From: Glaciecola sp. UBA983
GTDB taxonomy: Bacteria; Pseudomonadota; Gammaproteobacteria; Enterobacterales; Alteromonadaceae
Direction: 5' to 3'
Assembly (NCBI GenBank): GCA_002292215.1
Contig: DBBN01000126.1
Span: 38,061-102,060, forward strand
Length of the DNA: 64,000 bases
Position numbers and translations under genes: made by a program. This document shows positions 17,847-25,786 of this stretch, piece by piece. Every line of letters starts with the position of its first letter. Positions within the stretch are counted from its first letter, which is position 1. A model generated the notes under the pieces. The model made no database searches. It saw only the letters and a program-made list of their open reading frames with translations, and was not told the DNA's origin.

Positions 17847-18386
17847 ATGACAAATCTGCCGAGTATAATGAAAGACTTACACTTTTTCATATCTTGTAAA
17901 GAACAAGTTGTTAATATTGAGTTATTTCACACTCAATATGACATTGCATACCAACTTTCCTTGTTTATACAGACCCAAGCAAACACTCCTTTTGGGTTAG
18001 TAGCTGGCTCTGAACTTCAAACCAATCTGATTATGTTATTTGCACAATGTCAGCGTGAACGAAATATTCATATCACCAATAAAGAGCAAATAATTCGAGA
18101 TTGTATGTATTATATTTCAGTGCATGTACAGCATGTTAATGTCGTCAATTATCTTATTTTTCCAAACCAAGCAAGATATGAATATCCGCACTTTAGTCAA
18201 AGTTATACTAAAGAGCATTCTCCACAATATTTGATTGTGAATGTGTCAGGTTCAATGCAAAGCATTGATAATATTGACATGTTGAATTTATTTAAGTTTA
18301 TTCGCGAATCATATAAAAAAACTGGACGCTTTATACATGATATTCAGTATATTGATAATAATATTATTGCCCTAGACTTCACCTAG
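17847..18386 (+). CDS. Hypothetical protein coupled to AraC-type regulator
   Basis: A 179-residue protein beginning two bases after the regulator's stop, so very likely cotranslated. No signal peptide, membrane segment or familiar motif is visible. It is rich in aromatic and amide residues (Phe, Tyr, Asn, Gln, Ile), with a Cys in CMYYISVHVQHV. Codon and base use is AT-rich like its partner and richer in A/T than the surrounding housekeeping genes. I do not recognise the family. Its place suggests a partner of, or ligand sensor for, the regulator. Confidence 0.6.
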   Translation: MTNLPSIMKDLHFFISCKEQVVNIELFHTQYDIAYQLSLFIQTQANTPFGLVAGSELQTNLIMLFAQCQRERNIHITNKEQIIRDCMYYISVHVQHVNVVNYLIFPNQARYEYPHFSQSYTKEHSPQYLIVNVSGSMQSIDNIDMLNLFKFIRESYKKTGRFIHDIQYIDNNIIALDFT

Positions 18387-18387
18387 T

Positions 18388-18431
18388 CAAACACCTACCA
18401 AACACCTACCAAACACCTACCACAAACCTAC
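18388..18431. repeat. Four 11-bp tandem repeats after the hypothetical gene
   Basis: CAAACACCTAC is repeated three times exactly (18388-18398, 18399-18409, 18410-18420) and followed by a fourth copy, CACAAACCTAC, with two changes. The array starts one base after the stop codon. Eleven bases is about one helical turn. No function can be read from it. Confidence 0.85.
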
Positions 18432-18450
18432 CACGCAACAATCTCATTGC

Positions 18451-18576
18451 TTATAATGCCTGTGAAAAAAATGCTTCAGCCTGAGTTTTATTTGTTTGAA
18501 TGATCACAATTTTATCGGTATTTAAGGTCACCGTAGCTTGTTCTAATAGCATTGGTGAGACTGACTGAGTCTCCAT
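18451..18576 (-). CDS. Possible small ORF (41 codons), doubtful
   Basis: An ATG-initiated minus-strand frame of 41 codons (starts METQSVSPMLLEQATV, ends AFFSQAL) just beyond the acyl-CoA ligase terminator. It has no clear ribosome-binding site and no recognisable domain. It might be a small gene, a relic or chance; listed because it fills most of an otherwise unexplained gap. Confidence 0.2.
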   Translation of the reverse strand: METQSVSPMLLEQATVTLNTDKIVIIQTNKTQAEAFFSQAL

Positions 18577-18600
18577 AATAAATAAGGCCCTTGCGGGCCT
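18575..18600 (-). terminator. Terminator after the acyl-CoA ligase gene
   Basis: On the minus strand AGGCCC-GCAA-GGGCCT is followed by TATTTATT. It lies 34 bases beyond the stop codon. Confidence 0.7.
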
Positions 18601-18633
18601 CTAAATTTCTGTTAATTATTGCGTTGTATCGAC

Positions 18634-20211
18634 CTAATCGCGAAGCATACGGCGTAGCAATTTGCCTACACTCGATTTAGGTAATTCATCTAATATATGA
18701 ATTTCTTTTGGTACTTTGTACGCGGTGAGTAATTTGCGGCAATGCGCTTCAATGTCATCCGTATCAACGGTGTTTTTCAATGCAACATATGCACACACGC
18801 GCTCACCTGTTTTGTCGTCAGGTTTACCTATGACAGCTGCTTCTAACACGCTAGGATGGAGGGTGAGCACTTCCTCAACCTCATTAGGATAGACGTTAAA
18901 ACCCGAGACAATGATCATGTCTTTTAAGCGGTCAACAATCTTAATACAGCCATTATCTAGTATGATGCCAACATCGCCTGTTTTAAAATAACCATCAGCC
19001 GTCATGACTTCAGCTGTTGCATCTGGTCGCTGCCAGTAACCGAGCATTACTTGAGGGCCTCGGATGGCAATTTCACCAGACTCACCTTGTGGAAGTTGTG
19101 AACCATCATCGGCTAAAATCGCGATTTCAGTGCCATCGACGGGTAAGCCGACCGTGCCATATTGTTCATTGCCAACTTCATTAAATGCGGCAACCGGGGC
19201 AGTTTCTGATAAACCATACCCTTCTGTGATTTCACAGCCAGTTACACCGCGCCATGCGTCAACGGCTGCTTGTGTCAGTGCGGTCCCCCCTGAAATAGTC
19301 AACTTAAGTTTAGAAAAGTCGCAGGTTTTAAAGTCAGGATGAGATGCTAATCCAACGAATAACGTGTTAATACCGGCAAAGGTCGTAAATTGATGTGGTT
19401 TGATGGCAGCAATAAATGCATCAGGATCACGTGGGTTAGGGATCAATAATATATGCGCACCTCGTGATGCAAATGCCATCATACATACCGTAAATGCATA
19501 AATATGATAAAGCGGTAAGGGACATATAACCATTTCATCTTGAGCATTAAAATTATTACCCAATCGACCTATGGTTTGCACGCAGTTGGAGATAATATTG
19601 CTATGGGATAATGCTGCACCTTTAGACACGCCGGTAGTGCCACCTGTATATTGCAATGCGGCAACATCATTAATATCAATGCCTGTTCTCGGTGGAAAGT
19701 CAGCGAGTGCACCTTGGGCTAATACATTAGTAAAATTAACATGTTCGGTATGCTCCGGCGCAGTATTAGGCATGAGTAATTCTGTTGCAGACGTAATAAT
19801 GACGGATTCAATGGCTACATCTTCAGCGATTTCATCGTATTTAGGCAAAAAATCAGCCAAGATAACCAGTGCCTTTGCCCCTGAATCATTAAATTGATGT
19901 TTCATTTCTCTAGGGGTGTAAAGCGGATTAGTATTGACGACCACTAAACCTGCGCGAAATGCCCCATAAACCGCAATCGGATTTTGCAACACATTGGGTA
20001 ATTGAATTGCAATCCGATCCCCAACTTTAAGACCTAGTTGATTGACGCAATAAGTCGCAAATTGCGCTGATGCTGCGTCTATTTGCGCGTAACTGTATGT
20101 TTGACCTAGTGCGGTATAGGCAGGAACAGCGGCGTGTTGTGTGAAAAATCCTTCAACAAAATCACCAATTGACGATATGTTTTCAGGAATGAAATTGGTA
20201 GAATTCGACAT
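18634..20211 (-). CDS. Long-chain fatty acid-CoA ligase (FadD-like AMP-binding enzyme)
   Basis: With the ATG at 20211 (TAGG 9 bases upstream) the protein has 525 residues; an in-frame ATG three codons earlier is less well placed. It has the ANL-superfamily motifs in order: the P-loop LQYTGGTTGVSKGAALSH (about 185-202), GYGLSETAPV with the adenylate-contacting Glu, YFKTGDVG, and the C-terminal KDMIIVSGFNVYPNEVEE hinge and PKSSVGKLLRR with the catalytic Lys. The organisation matches FadD (EC 6.2.1.3): ATP-dependent activation of free fatty acids to acyl-CoA. E. coli FadD is 561 residues. It stands alone with its own terminator. The chain-length preference cannot be judged. Confidence 0.85.
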   Translation of the reverse strand: MSNSTNFIPENISSIGDFVEGFFTQHAAVPAYTALGQTYSYAQIDAASAQFATYCVNQLGLKVGDRIAIQLPNVLQNPIAVYGAFRAGLVVVNTNPLYTPREMKHQFNDSGAKALVILADFLPKYDEIAEDVAIESVIITSATELLMPNTAPEHTEHVNFTNVLAQGALADFPPRTGIDINDVAALQYTGGTTGVSKGAALSHSNIISNCVQTIGRLGNNFNAQDEMVICPLPLYHIYAFTVCMMAFASRGAHILLIPNPRDPDAFIAAIKPHQFTTFAGINTLFVGLASHPDFKTCDFSKLKLTISGGTALTQAAVDAWRGVTGCEITEGYGLSETAPVAAFNEVGNEQYGTVGLPVDGTEIAILADDGSQLPQGESGEIAIRGPQVMLGYWQRPDATAEVMTADGYFKTGDVGIILDNGCIKIVDRLKDMIIVSGFNVYPNEVEEVLTLHPSVLEAAVIGKPDDKTGERVCAYVALKNTVDTDDIEAHCRKLLTAYKVPKEIHILDELPKSSVGKLLRRMLRD

Positions 20212-20293
20212 AACAAGCATCCTATATTTGATTTTAAGTTTAATAGGTATAGTGTGCCTGAGATTAATCTATTTTTACAATTATTTTACATTA

Positions 20294-20761
20294 TTAGTTT
20301 GAGTTATATTGTAGGGGGCGGGATTTTATCGGATAGACAAACCAACATGCCCCGATTAGCCCGCATAATATTTGCAACAATAAACCAAAATCTCGTGCGC
20401 CAGCAATCAAAGTGACTTGTAATATCGGGTACATAGCGGTGTGGATAGCGCCTATAGTGATCCCGCCAGCCAAAATAAAGCTGGCCTGTACAAGCGTGCT
20501 TCGGGCCTGTGTGAAGTGAAATATTACGGCGCAGATCAACCAACCAAGTAACAATCCTCCCGCGATGATCACGCCATATGTGGGGAGTAGTCCTAGCCAA
20601 TCTTGGCCTGTCATGGCTATTCGCTGATTCAGGCTAACTGCAATATCTACTTTACCTAACTGCCATAAATTAAATTGGGTATGTGCCATACTTGCAAGGG
20701 TGAATGTTAAAAACCATGCACGTATAAAACGCCACCAAGGCCAAAGTGTGATGTTGCGCAT
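20294..20761 (-). CDS. Small inner-membrane protein of unknown function
   Basis: 155 residues from the ATG at 20761, which has AGGAT 9 bases upstream. About four hydrophobic helices are visible: near the N-terminus (FIRAWFLTFTLASMAH), about 55-82 (YGVIIAGGLLLGWLICAVIF), about 90-118 (ASFILAGGITIGAIHTAMY) and about 125-148 (LLLQILCGLIGACWFVY). No catalytic motif is evident. It is divergent from the sugar dehydrogenase gene with 82 bases between them. I do not recognise the family. Confidence 0.6.
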   Translation of the reverse strand: MRNITLWPWWRFIRAWFLTFTLASMAHTQFNLWQLGKVDIAVSLNQRIAMTGQDWLGLLPTYGVIIAGGLLLGWLICAVIFHFTQARSTLVQASFILAGGITIGAIHTAMYPILQVTLIAGARDFGLLLQILCGLIGACWFVYPIKSRPLQYNSN

Positions 20762-20843
20762 AAACAAGGTATCCTATTACTCAGTTTTTTATTAAATTAT
20801 TGACTCAGTTAATGACTCAGTTGAATTTCACCAAGGACATGTG

Positions 20844-22115
20844 ATGATGCAATGGTATCAATTTTTAATGTTAAGCACAGCTAGCTGTAAAGTGAAGCAA
20901 TATTCGATTATCTTGCTGCTGGTGTGTTCCATGAGTGGGTTAAGTCAGGCCGTGCATGCAACGAGTATAGGGCTTAGTCAAACTCAATATGGACTTTACC
21001 CTGTATTGTCACAACTTGATATGCCTTGGGCGGTCAAATCCGATCAACAATCGCGTTTGTGGGTCACGTTAATGTCAGGACAAGTAGTGGTCACTACCCC
21101 TTTGAATTTATACCAGAAGCCGCAACCTCTCAATTTCCAAACTCTTGATTTAGCATTGCCAGAACTCTATGTAGCAGGGCAGGGTGGGTTAATGGACTTG
21201 CTAATACTATCTGAATCAACGGCAACACAAAAACACCTTCTCGTGACCTATGCAAAAGGAAATGATAGTCATAATGCCTTAGCCATACAACGAATCACCT
21301 TAGGTTGGGTGCATAGTGAAGATCGCTGGCAACTAATATCCAGTGAGTCTATTTTTACCGTCAGCCCCGCTAAGTCGACACCAGTTCATTATGGTGCGCG
21401 TTTGGTACAATTAGCCGATGACAGCATTTTGGTTACCGTTGGGGATGGATTTGATTGGCGTGAACAAGCCCAAAATAAAGCGTCAGGATTGGGTAAAATC
21501 TTACGTATGAGCCTCACCGGCGATCCTTTGGTTGACAATCCTTTTTATCAATCGGCATTAATTGGATCTGACCCTAATATAATGAAGCAATGGGTGTATT
21601 CTTTGGGGCACCGTAACCCTCAGGGACTATTAGTTGATAAATATGGCGCTATTTGGGCACATGAACATGGGCCCGCTGGTGGGGATGAAATCAATTTAAT
21701 TCGTCCTGGTCTAAATTATGGGTGGCCAGTTATTACCAAAGGAATCGATTATTCCGGGGCACAAATTACACCTTTTAGCCAATACCCAGGAATGACGGCT
21801 CCCGTTGTGAATTGGACTCCTTCTATCGCGCCTTCTGGATTTATTCGCTATGAGGAAGCGTTATTTCCTGAGTTGTACAATTCCTTCATTGTGACTAGCC
21901 TTAAACTCAAAGGTATTATTGCTGTGAATGTAAAAGATGGTGTCTATGAGTCACAAGTTAAACTCGATGCCGTGAGAGTCACTGAGACTAAAACACAAAT
22001 CGTGACCTCATCTTTACCTCGCTTACGAGATATTACGACCTTACCATCTGGGGAAATCATCGTACTTAGTGATGGTGTAGATGGCGAACTATTGCATTTA
22101 AAGAGTCGTCAATAA
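20844..22115 (+). CDS. PQQ-dependent sugar dehydrogenase (soluble aldose dehydrogenase type)
   Basis: A 423-residue protein; the ATG at 20844 lies 6 bases after AAGGA. An unusually long N-region precedes a signal peptide hydrophobic stretch (about 22-36) ending VHA-TS. The mature part is a six-bladed beta-propeller of the GSDH/YliI type: LDMPWAVK, DSILVTVGDG, ASGLGKILRMSLTGDP, YSLGHRNPQGLLVD, AHEHGPAGGDEINLIRPGLNYGWP and RLRDITTLPSGEIIVLSDG. The Arg, His and the EHGP..GDE segment form the PQQ and calcium site in characterised members. It would oxidise sugars in the periplasm if PQQ is available; no PQQ biosynthesis genes are in the window. Confidence 0.85.
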   Translation: MMQWYQFLMLSTASCKVKQYSIILLLVCSMSGLSQAVHATSIGLSQTQYGLYPVLSQLDMPWAVKSDQQSRLWVTLMSGQVVVTTPLNLYQKPQPLNFQTLDLALPELYVAGQGGLMDLLILSESTATQKHLLVTYAKGNDSHNALAIQRITLGWVHSEDRWQLISSESIFTVSPAKSTPVHYGARLVQLADDSILVTVGDGFDWREQAQNKASGLGKILRMSLTGDPLVDNPFYQSALIGSDPNIMKQWVYSLGHRNPQGLLVDKYGAIWAHEHGPAGGDEINLIRPGLNYGWPVITKGIDYSGAQITPFSQYPGMTAPVVNWTPSIAPSGFIRYEEALFPELYNSFIVTSLKLKGIIAVNVKDGVYESQVKLDAVRVTETKTQIVTSSLPRLRDITTLPSGEIIVLSDGVDGELLHLKSRQ

Positions 22116-22457
22116 GCGATAAAATATGAGTCTTGATGCCGTTAGACCAATGTATGGTATATTCAAACGATAGATAGGTTAAGATGCAAAATAGTCTGTA
22201 TTGCTGATTCTGACTTGATTTTATGAACGTAATATTTAGGCGTAATATTATATCCAGCAATATTGAGAACTGATTATATCGTTTAAAATATAGCAAGATA
22301 CAAATGCATAATTACTGTGAATGACCAGTATTATGGATATAAACCAAAGTTTCATTCATTTTTTTTCAAAAAAACGCTATAATTTCAGGGAATTATCATT
22401 ACCTAATTTGGCGTTTTATATAAAACGTAAATTCACAACGAAAAAGAGGACATTATC
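22116..22457. other. Intergenic region upstream of acnB with candidate promoter
   Basis: 342 bases of very AT-rich DNA. A TATAAT -10 lies at 22378-22383 with TTCATT 17 bases upstream (22355-22360), a plausible acnB promoter giving a leader of about 70 bases. The leader contains GCGTTTTATATAAAACGT, a short perfect palindrome core. Two copies of CGTAATATT lie near 22229-22250. I see no gene in it. Confidence 0.4.
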
Positions 22458-25064
22458 GTGTTAGTAGAATATCGTAAACACGTCGCAGAGCGCGCTGCCG
22501 AAGGGATCCCGCCGAAGCCGCTTAATCCAGAGCAAGTCACTGGTTTAGTTGAATTATTAAAAAATCCACCAGCAGGCGAAGAAGAGTTTTTAATCGAACT
22601 AATTTCTGACCGTGTTCCTCCTGGTGTAGATGAAGCTGCATATGTAAAAGCGGGTTTTTTAAGTGCTATCGTTAAAAACGAAGTCACTTCGCCACTTATT
22701 TCGAGAGATGCTGCAGTACAGTTACTAGGTAACATGCACGGTGGATATAACATTGTCACTTTAGTTGATTTGTTAGATGACGCTGATTTAGCTGAACTTG
22801 CTGCTGAAGAATTAAAGCACACATTGTTGATGTTTGATGCGTTCCATGATGTGGAAGAGAAGCATAAAGCCGGTAATAAATTTGCAACAGACGTTATGGA
22901 GTCATGGGCTGAAGGAGAATGGTTTACTTCACGTGATGACCTACAAGAAAAAATCACCGCAACTGTATTTAAAGTGACTGGCGAAACCAACACGGATGAT
23001 TTGTCACCAGCTCCAGATGCATGGTCACGTCCTGATATTCCATTACATGCAAAAGCGGCATTTAAAATGACGCGTGATGGCTTAACCCCTGAAAAGCATG
23101 GTGAAATCGGTCCATTAGCACAAATCGAAGCTATAAAAGCACAAGGTCACCAAGTGGCATTTGTGGGGGACGTTGTTGGTACGGGTTCTTCACGTAAATC
23201 AGCGACTAACTCAGTCTTATGGTTCTTTGGTGACGATTTACCAGGCGTACCTAACAAACGTGGTGGTGGTATTTGTATTGGTTCTAAAGTTGCACCGATT
23301 TTTTATAACACTATGGAAGATGCGGGTGCATTAGTATTTGAAGCCGATGTTGAAGAAATGAACATGGGTGACGTGATTGAGATTTATCCTTTCACGGGCA
23401 AAATCACTAAAAACGGTGCAACGATTGCTGAATATCAATATAAATCTGACGTGTTATTAGATGAAGTACGTGCCGGTGGCCGTATTAACCTAATCATTGG
23501 TCGTGGTTTAACAGACAAAGCGCGTGAGTCATTAGCGCTAGGGCCAACGGATTTATTCCGTAAGCCGGATCAACCTATTGAATCTGATAAAGGTTATACT
23601 CTTGCGCAGAAAATGGTAGGTAAAGCATGTGGTGTTGATGGTATTCGCCCAGGCACATATTGTGAACCTAAAATGACGACAGTTGGCTCGCAAGATACCA
23701 CCGGTCCGATGACGCGTGATGAGCTAAAAGATCTAGCTTGCCTAGGTTTCTCTGCAGATTTAACGATGCAATCTTTCTGTCACACCGCTGCTTATCCTAA
23801 GCCGGTGGACATTGATACACAACATACGTTACCTGATTTTATGATGAATCGTGGTGGTGTATCGCTACGTCCAGGTGACGGTATCATTCACTCATGGTTA
23901 AACCGCATGTTGTTGCCAGATACAGTGGGTACGGGTGGTGATTCACATACGCGTTTCCCTATGGGTATTTCATTCCCAGCAGGTTCTGGTCTAGTTGCTT
24001 TCGCAGCAGCCACTGGCGTTATGCCATTAGATATGCCTGAATCAATTTTGGTGCGTTTTAAAGGTGACATGCAGCCTGGTATCACACTTCGTGATCTCGT
24101 TCATGCGATCCCTTTATATGGAATCAAACAAGGTTTATTAACGGTTGCTAAGAAAGGGAAAGTCAATGCTTTCTCTGGCCGTATCCTTGAGATTGAAGGT
24201 TTGAAAGAGTTAACTGTTGAGCAAGCGTTTGAATTATCAGATGCATCTGCTGAGCGTTCAGCTGCTGGTTGTACGATTAAATTATCAGAAGAGTCGATTG
24301 CTGAATACTTAACCTCTAACATCACTATGTTACGTTGGATGATCGCTGAAGGTTATGGCGACCCACGAACACTAGAGCGTCGTGCACGTAAGATGGAAGA
24401 ATGGTTGGCTGAACCTACATTAATGCAAGCCGATGCTGACGCAGAATACTGTGAAGTCATCGAAATTGATTTAGCCGATATTAAAGAGCCAATTTTATGT
24501 TGTCCAAATGATCCTGATGATGCCAAAACACTATCAGACGTTGCGGGTACTAAAATTGAAGAAGTATTCATCGGTTCATGTATGACTAACATTGGTCACT
24601 TCCGTGCGGCAGGTAAATTACTAGAGCAGTTCGGTGGTACATTACCAACACGTTTATGGATGTCTCCACCGACTAAGATGGATAAAGCCGTCTTGATGGA
24701 AGAAGGTTTCTATAACATCTATGGTCGTGCTGGTGTGCGTACTGAAATGCCTGGTTGTTCATTGTGTATGGGTAACCAAGCACGTGTAGAAGCCGGTTCA
24801 ACGGTATTATCAACATCAACACGTAATTTCCCTAACCGTTTAGGTGATGGCGCTAATGTGTACTTATGTTCTGCTGAAATGGCAGCGGTAGGTGCTATTA
24901 TTGGTAAGATCCCAACAGCGGCAGAATACATGGAATATGCGTCTAAGATTGATTCAATGGCGGGTGAAGTTTATAAATACTTAAACTTTGACCGTATTGA
25001 AGCATTCAAAGCTGCAGAAGAAAAGGCCAAAGCATCGATTATTCCTGCGTTGAATATTGCTTAA
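22458..25064 (+). CDS. acnB: Bifunctional aconitate hydratase B / 2-methylisocitrate dehydratase
   Basis: An 868-residue protein with a GTG start (GAGGA 7 bases upstream) and the AcnB-specific N-terminal HEAT-like domain. It aligns end to end with E. coli AcnB (865). The [4Fe-4S] ligands are Cys708 in FIGSCMTN and Cys767/Cys770 in PGCSLCMGNQ. VGTGGDSHTRFPMGISFPAGSG is the active-site region. AcnB interconverts citrate and isocitrate in the TCA cycle and can hydrate 2-methyl-cis-aconitate; the apo-protein binds mRNA in E. coli. A strong terminator follows, so it is monocistronic. Confidence 0.97.
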   Translation: MLVEYRKHVAERAAEGIPPKPLNPEQVTGLVELLKNPPAGEEEFLIELISDRVPPGVDEAAYVKAGFLSAIVKNEVTSPLISRDAAVQLLGNMHGGYNIVTLVDLLDDADLAELAAEELKHTLLMFDAFHDVEEKHKAGNKFATDVMESWAEGEWFTSRDDLQEKITATVFKVTGETNTDDLSPAPDAWSRPDIPLHAKAAFKMTRDGLTPEKHGEIGPLAQIEAIKAQGHQVAFVGDVVGTGSSRKSATNSVLWFFGDDLPGVPNKRGGGICIGSKVAPIFYNTMEDAGALVFEADVEEMNMGDVIEIYPFTGKITKNGATIAEYQYKSDVLLDEVRAGGRINLIIGRGLTDKARESLALGPTDLFRKPDQPIESDKGYTLAQKMVGKACGVDGIRPGTYCEPKMTTVGSQDTTGPMTRDELKDLACLGFSADLTMQSFCHTAAYPKPVDIDTQHTLPDFMMNRGGVSLRPGDGIIHSWLNRMLLPDTVGTGGDSHTRFPMGISFPAGSGLVAFAAATGVMPLDMPESILVRFKGDMQPGITLRDLVHAIPLYGIKQGLLTVAKKGKVNAFSGRILEIEGLKELTVEQAFELSDASAERSAAGCTIKLSEESIAEYLTSNITMLRWMIAEGYGDPRTLERRARKMEEWLAEPTLMQADADAEYCEVIEIDLADIKEPILCCPNDPDDAKTLSDVAGTKIEEVFIGSCMTNIGHFRAAGKLLEQFGGTLPTRLWMSPPTKMDKAVLMEEGFYNIYGRAGVRTEMPGCSLCMGNQARVEAGSTVLSTSTRNFPNRLGDGANVYLCSAEMAAVGAIIGKIPTAAEYMEYASKIDSMAGEVYKYLNFDRIEAFKAAEEKAKASIIPALNIA

Positions 25065-25086
25065 TATTTTATAAAAAGTAAAAAAT

Positions 25087-25124
25087 AAAAAGCCAACTAA
25101 GCTAATACTTAGTTGGCTTTTTTT
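25087..25124 (+). terminator. Strong rho-independent terminator after acnB
   Basis: AAAAAGCCAACTAAG pairs with CTTAGTTGGCTTTTT (15-bp perfect stem, 6-base loop) followed by T; symmetrical A/T flanks mean it could act in both directions. Confidence 0.93.
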
Positions 25125-25159
25125 GTTATTATTACGGCTGTTAAAACCAATAAATCCCT

Positions 25160-25669
25160 ATGAGGTTTAATGTGACTGTGCCTACTAGAGCTATTTTGTT
25201 GTTAAGTGCTTGTCTACTATTGGGCTGTGCGGTACCTGATGCTGCGGCAAATTCGACACCTGCAACGTATTTACCTGACGGTGTTGAAATGGTGCAGTTT
25301 GGTCAAGCCAAAGTCAAACTAGCCAATCAACTTTATACCTTAGAGTTTGCGGCCAATGATCAACAACGTGCTCGTGGATTAATGTATCGTAACGAGTTAT
25401 GTGCTGCCTGCGGTATGCTATTTGATTTTGGCAAAAGTCGTTATGTCGGGATGTGGATGAAAAACACCAATATTCCTTTAGATGTAGCCTATATTAGTGC
25501 TCAAGGATTGATTATTAATATTGAACAAATGCAGCCACACACTTTACAAGCCCATCATTCGGAGATTGCGGTGCGTTATGCCATAGAGATGAATCTTGGG
25601 TGGTTTGCACAACATCAGATTGAGGCTGGAGATAGCGTTAGGTTTATTTCTGCTATGCCAAAAAACTAA
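25160..25669 (+). CDS. DUF192 family lipoprotein
   Basis: A 169-residue protein with a short lipoprotein signal: LLSACLLLGC, lipobox LLGC at about Cys22. The DUF192 core occupies about residues 50-165: QQRARGLMYRNEL, GMLFDFGKSRYVGMWMKNTNIPLDVAYI, and HHSEIAVRYAIEMNLGWF. Two Cys (CAAC) interrupt the core, which is not universal. DUF192 proteins are small secreted or periplasmic proteins of unknown biochemical role, also found in archaea. The ATG has no strong ribosome-binding site. It stands between two monocistronic genes. Confidence 0.85.
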   Translation: MRFNVTVPTRAILLLSACLLLGCAVPDAAANSTPATYLPDGVEMVQFGQAKVKLANQLYTLEFAANDQQRARGLMYRNELCAACGMLFDFGKSRYVGMWMKNTNIPLDVAYISAQGLIINIEQMQPHTLQAHHSEIAVRYAIEMNLGWFAQHQIEAGDSVRFISAMPKN

Positions 25670-25729
25670 ATCGTTTTATACTAATGTTAGTAACCCATTA
25701 CAAAAGTAATAAAAATCTAAGATGGGGTT

Positions 25730-25770
25730 AATTGAGTACCAAGCACCACGACAGATTCGACTCAATTTTT
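25730..25770 (+). promoter_or_regulatory. Terminator-like hairpin just before lysC (possible attenuator)
   Basis: AATTGAGT (25730-25737) pairs with ACTCAATT (25760-25767) followed by TTT, 20 bases before the lysC ATG. The loop of 22 bases is long. The 117-base leader is too short for a lysine riboswitch, but a hairpin with a T tract here could attenuate lysC. Confidence 0.35.
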
Positions 25771-25786
25771 ACGGAAAACACACAAC

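Noticed and set aside
18388-18431. CRISPR array
   Set aside because: The repeat unit is 11 bp with no spacers and no cas genes; it is a plain tandem repeat.
22066-22296. 76-codon minus-strand ORF after the sugar dehydrogenase gene
   Set aside because: AT-rich DNA with no motif, no ribosome-binding site, and overlap with the end of a real gene.
22433-22993. 186-codon minus-strand ORF opposite the start of acnB
   Set aside because: acnB is unambiguous there; the antisense translation is Ser/Ala-rich low-complexity sequence typical of shadow frames.
25670-25786. Lysine riboswitch upstream of lysC
   Set aside because: The gap is too short for an L-box and I see none of its conserved core; only a simple hairpin is present.
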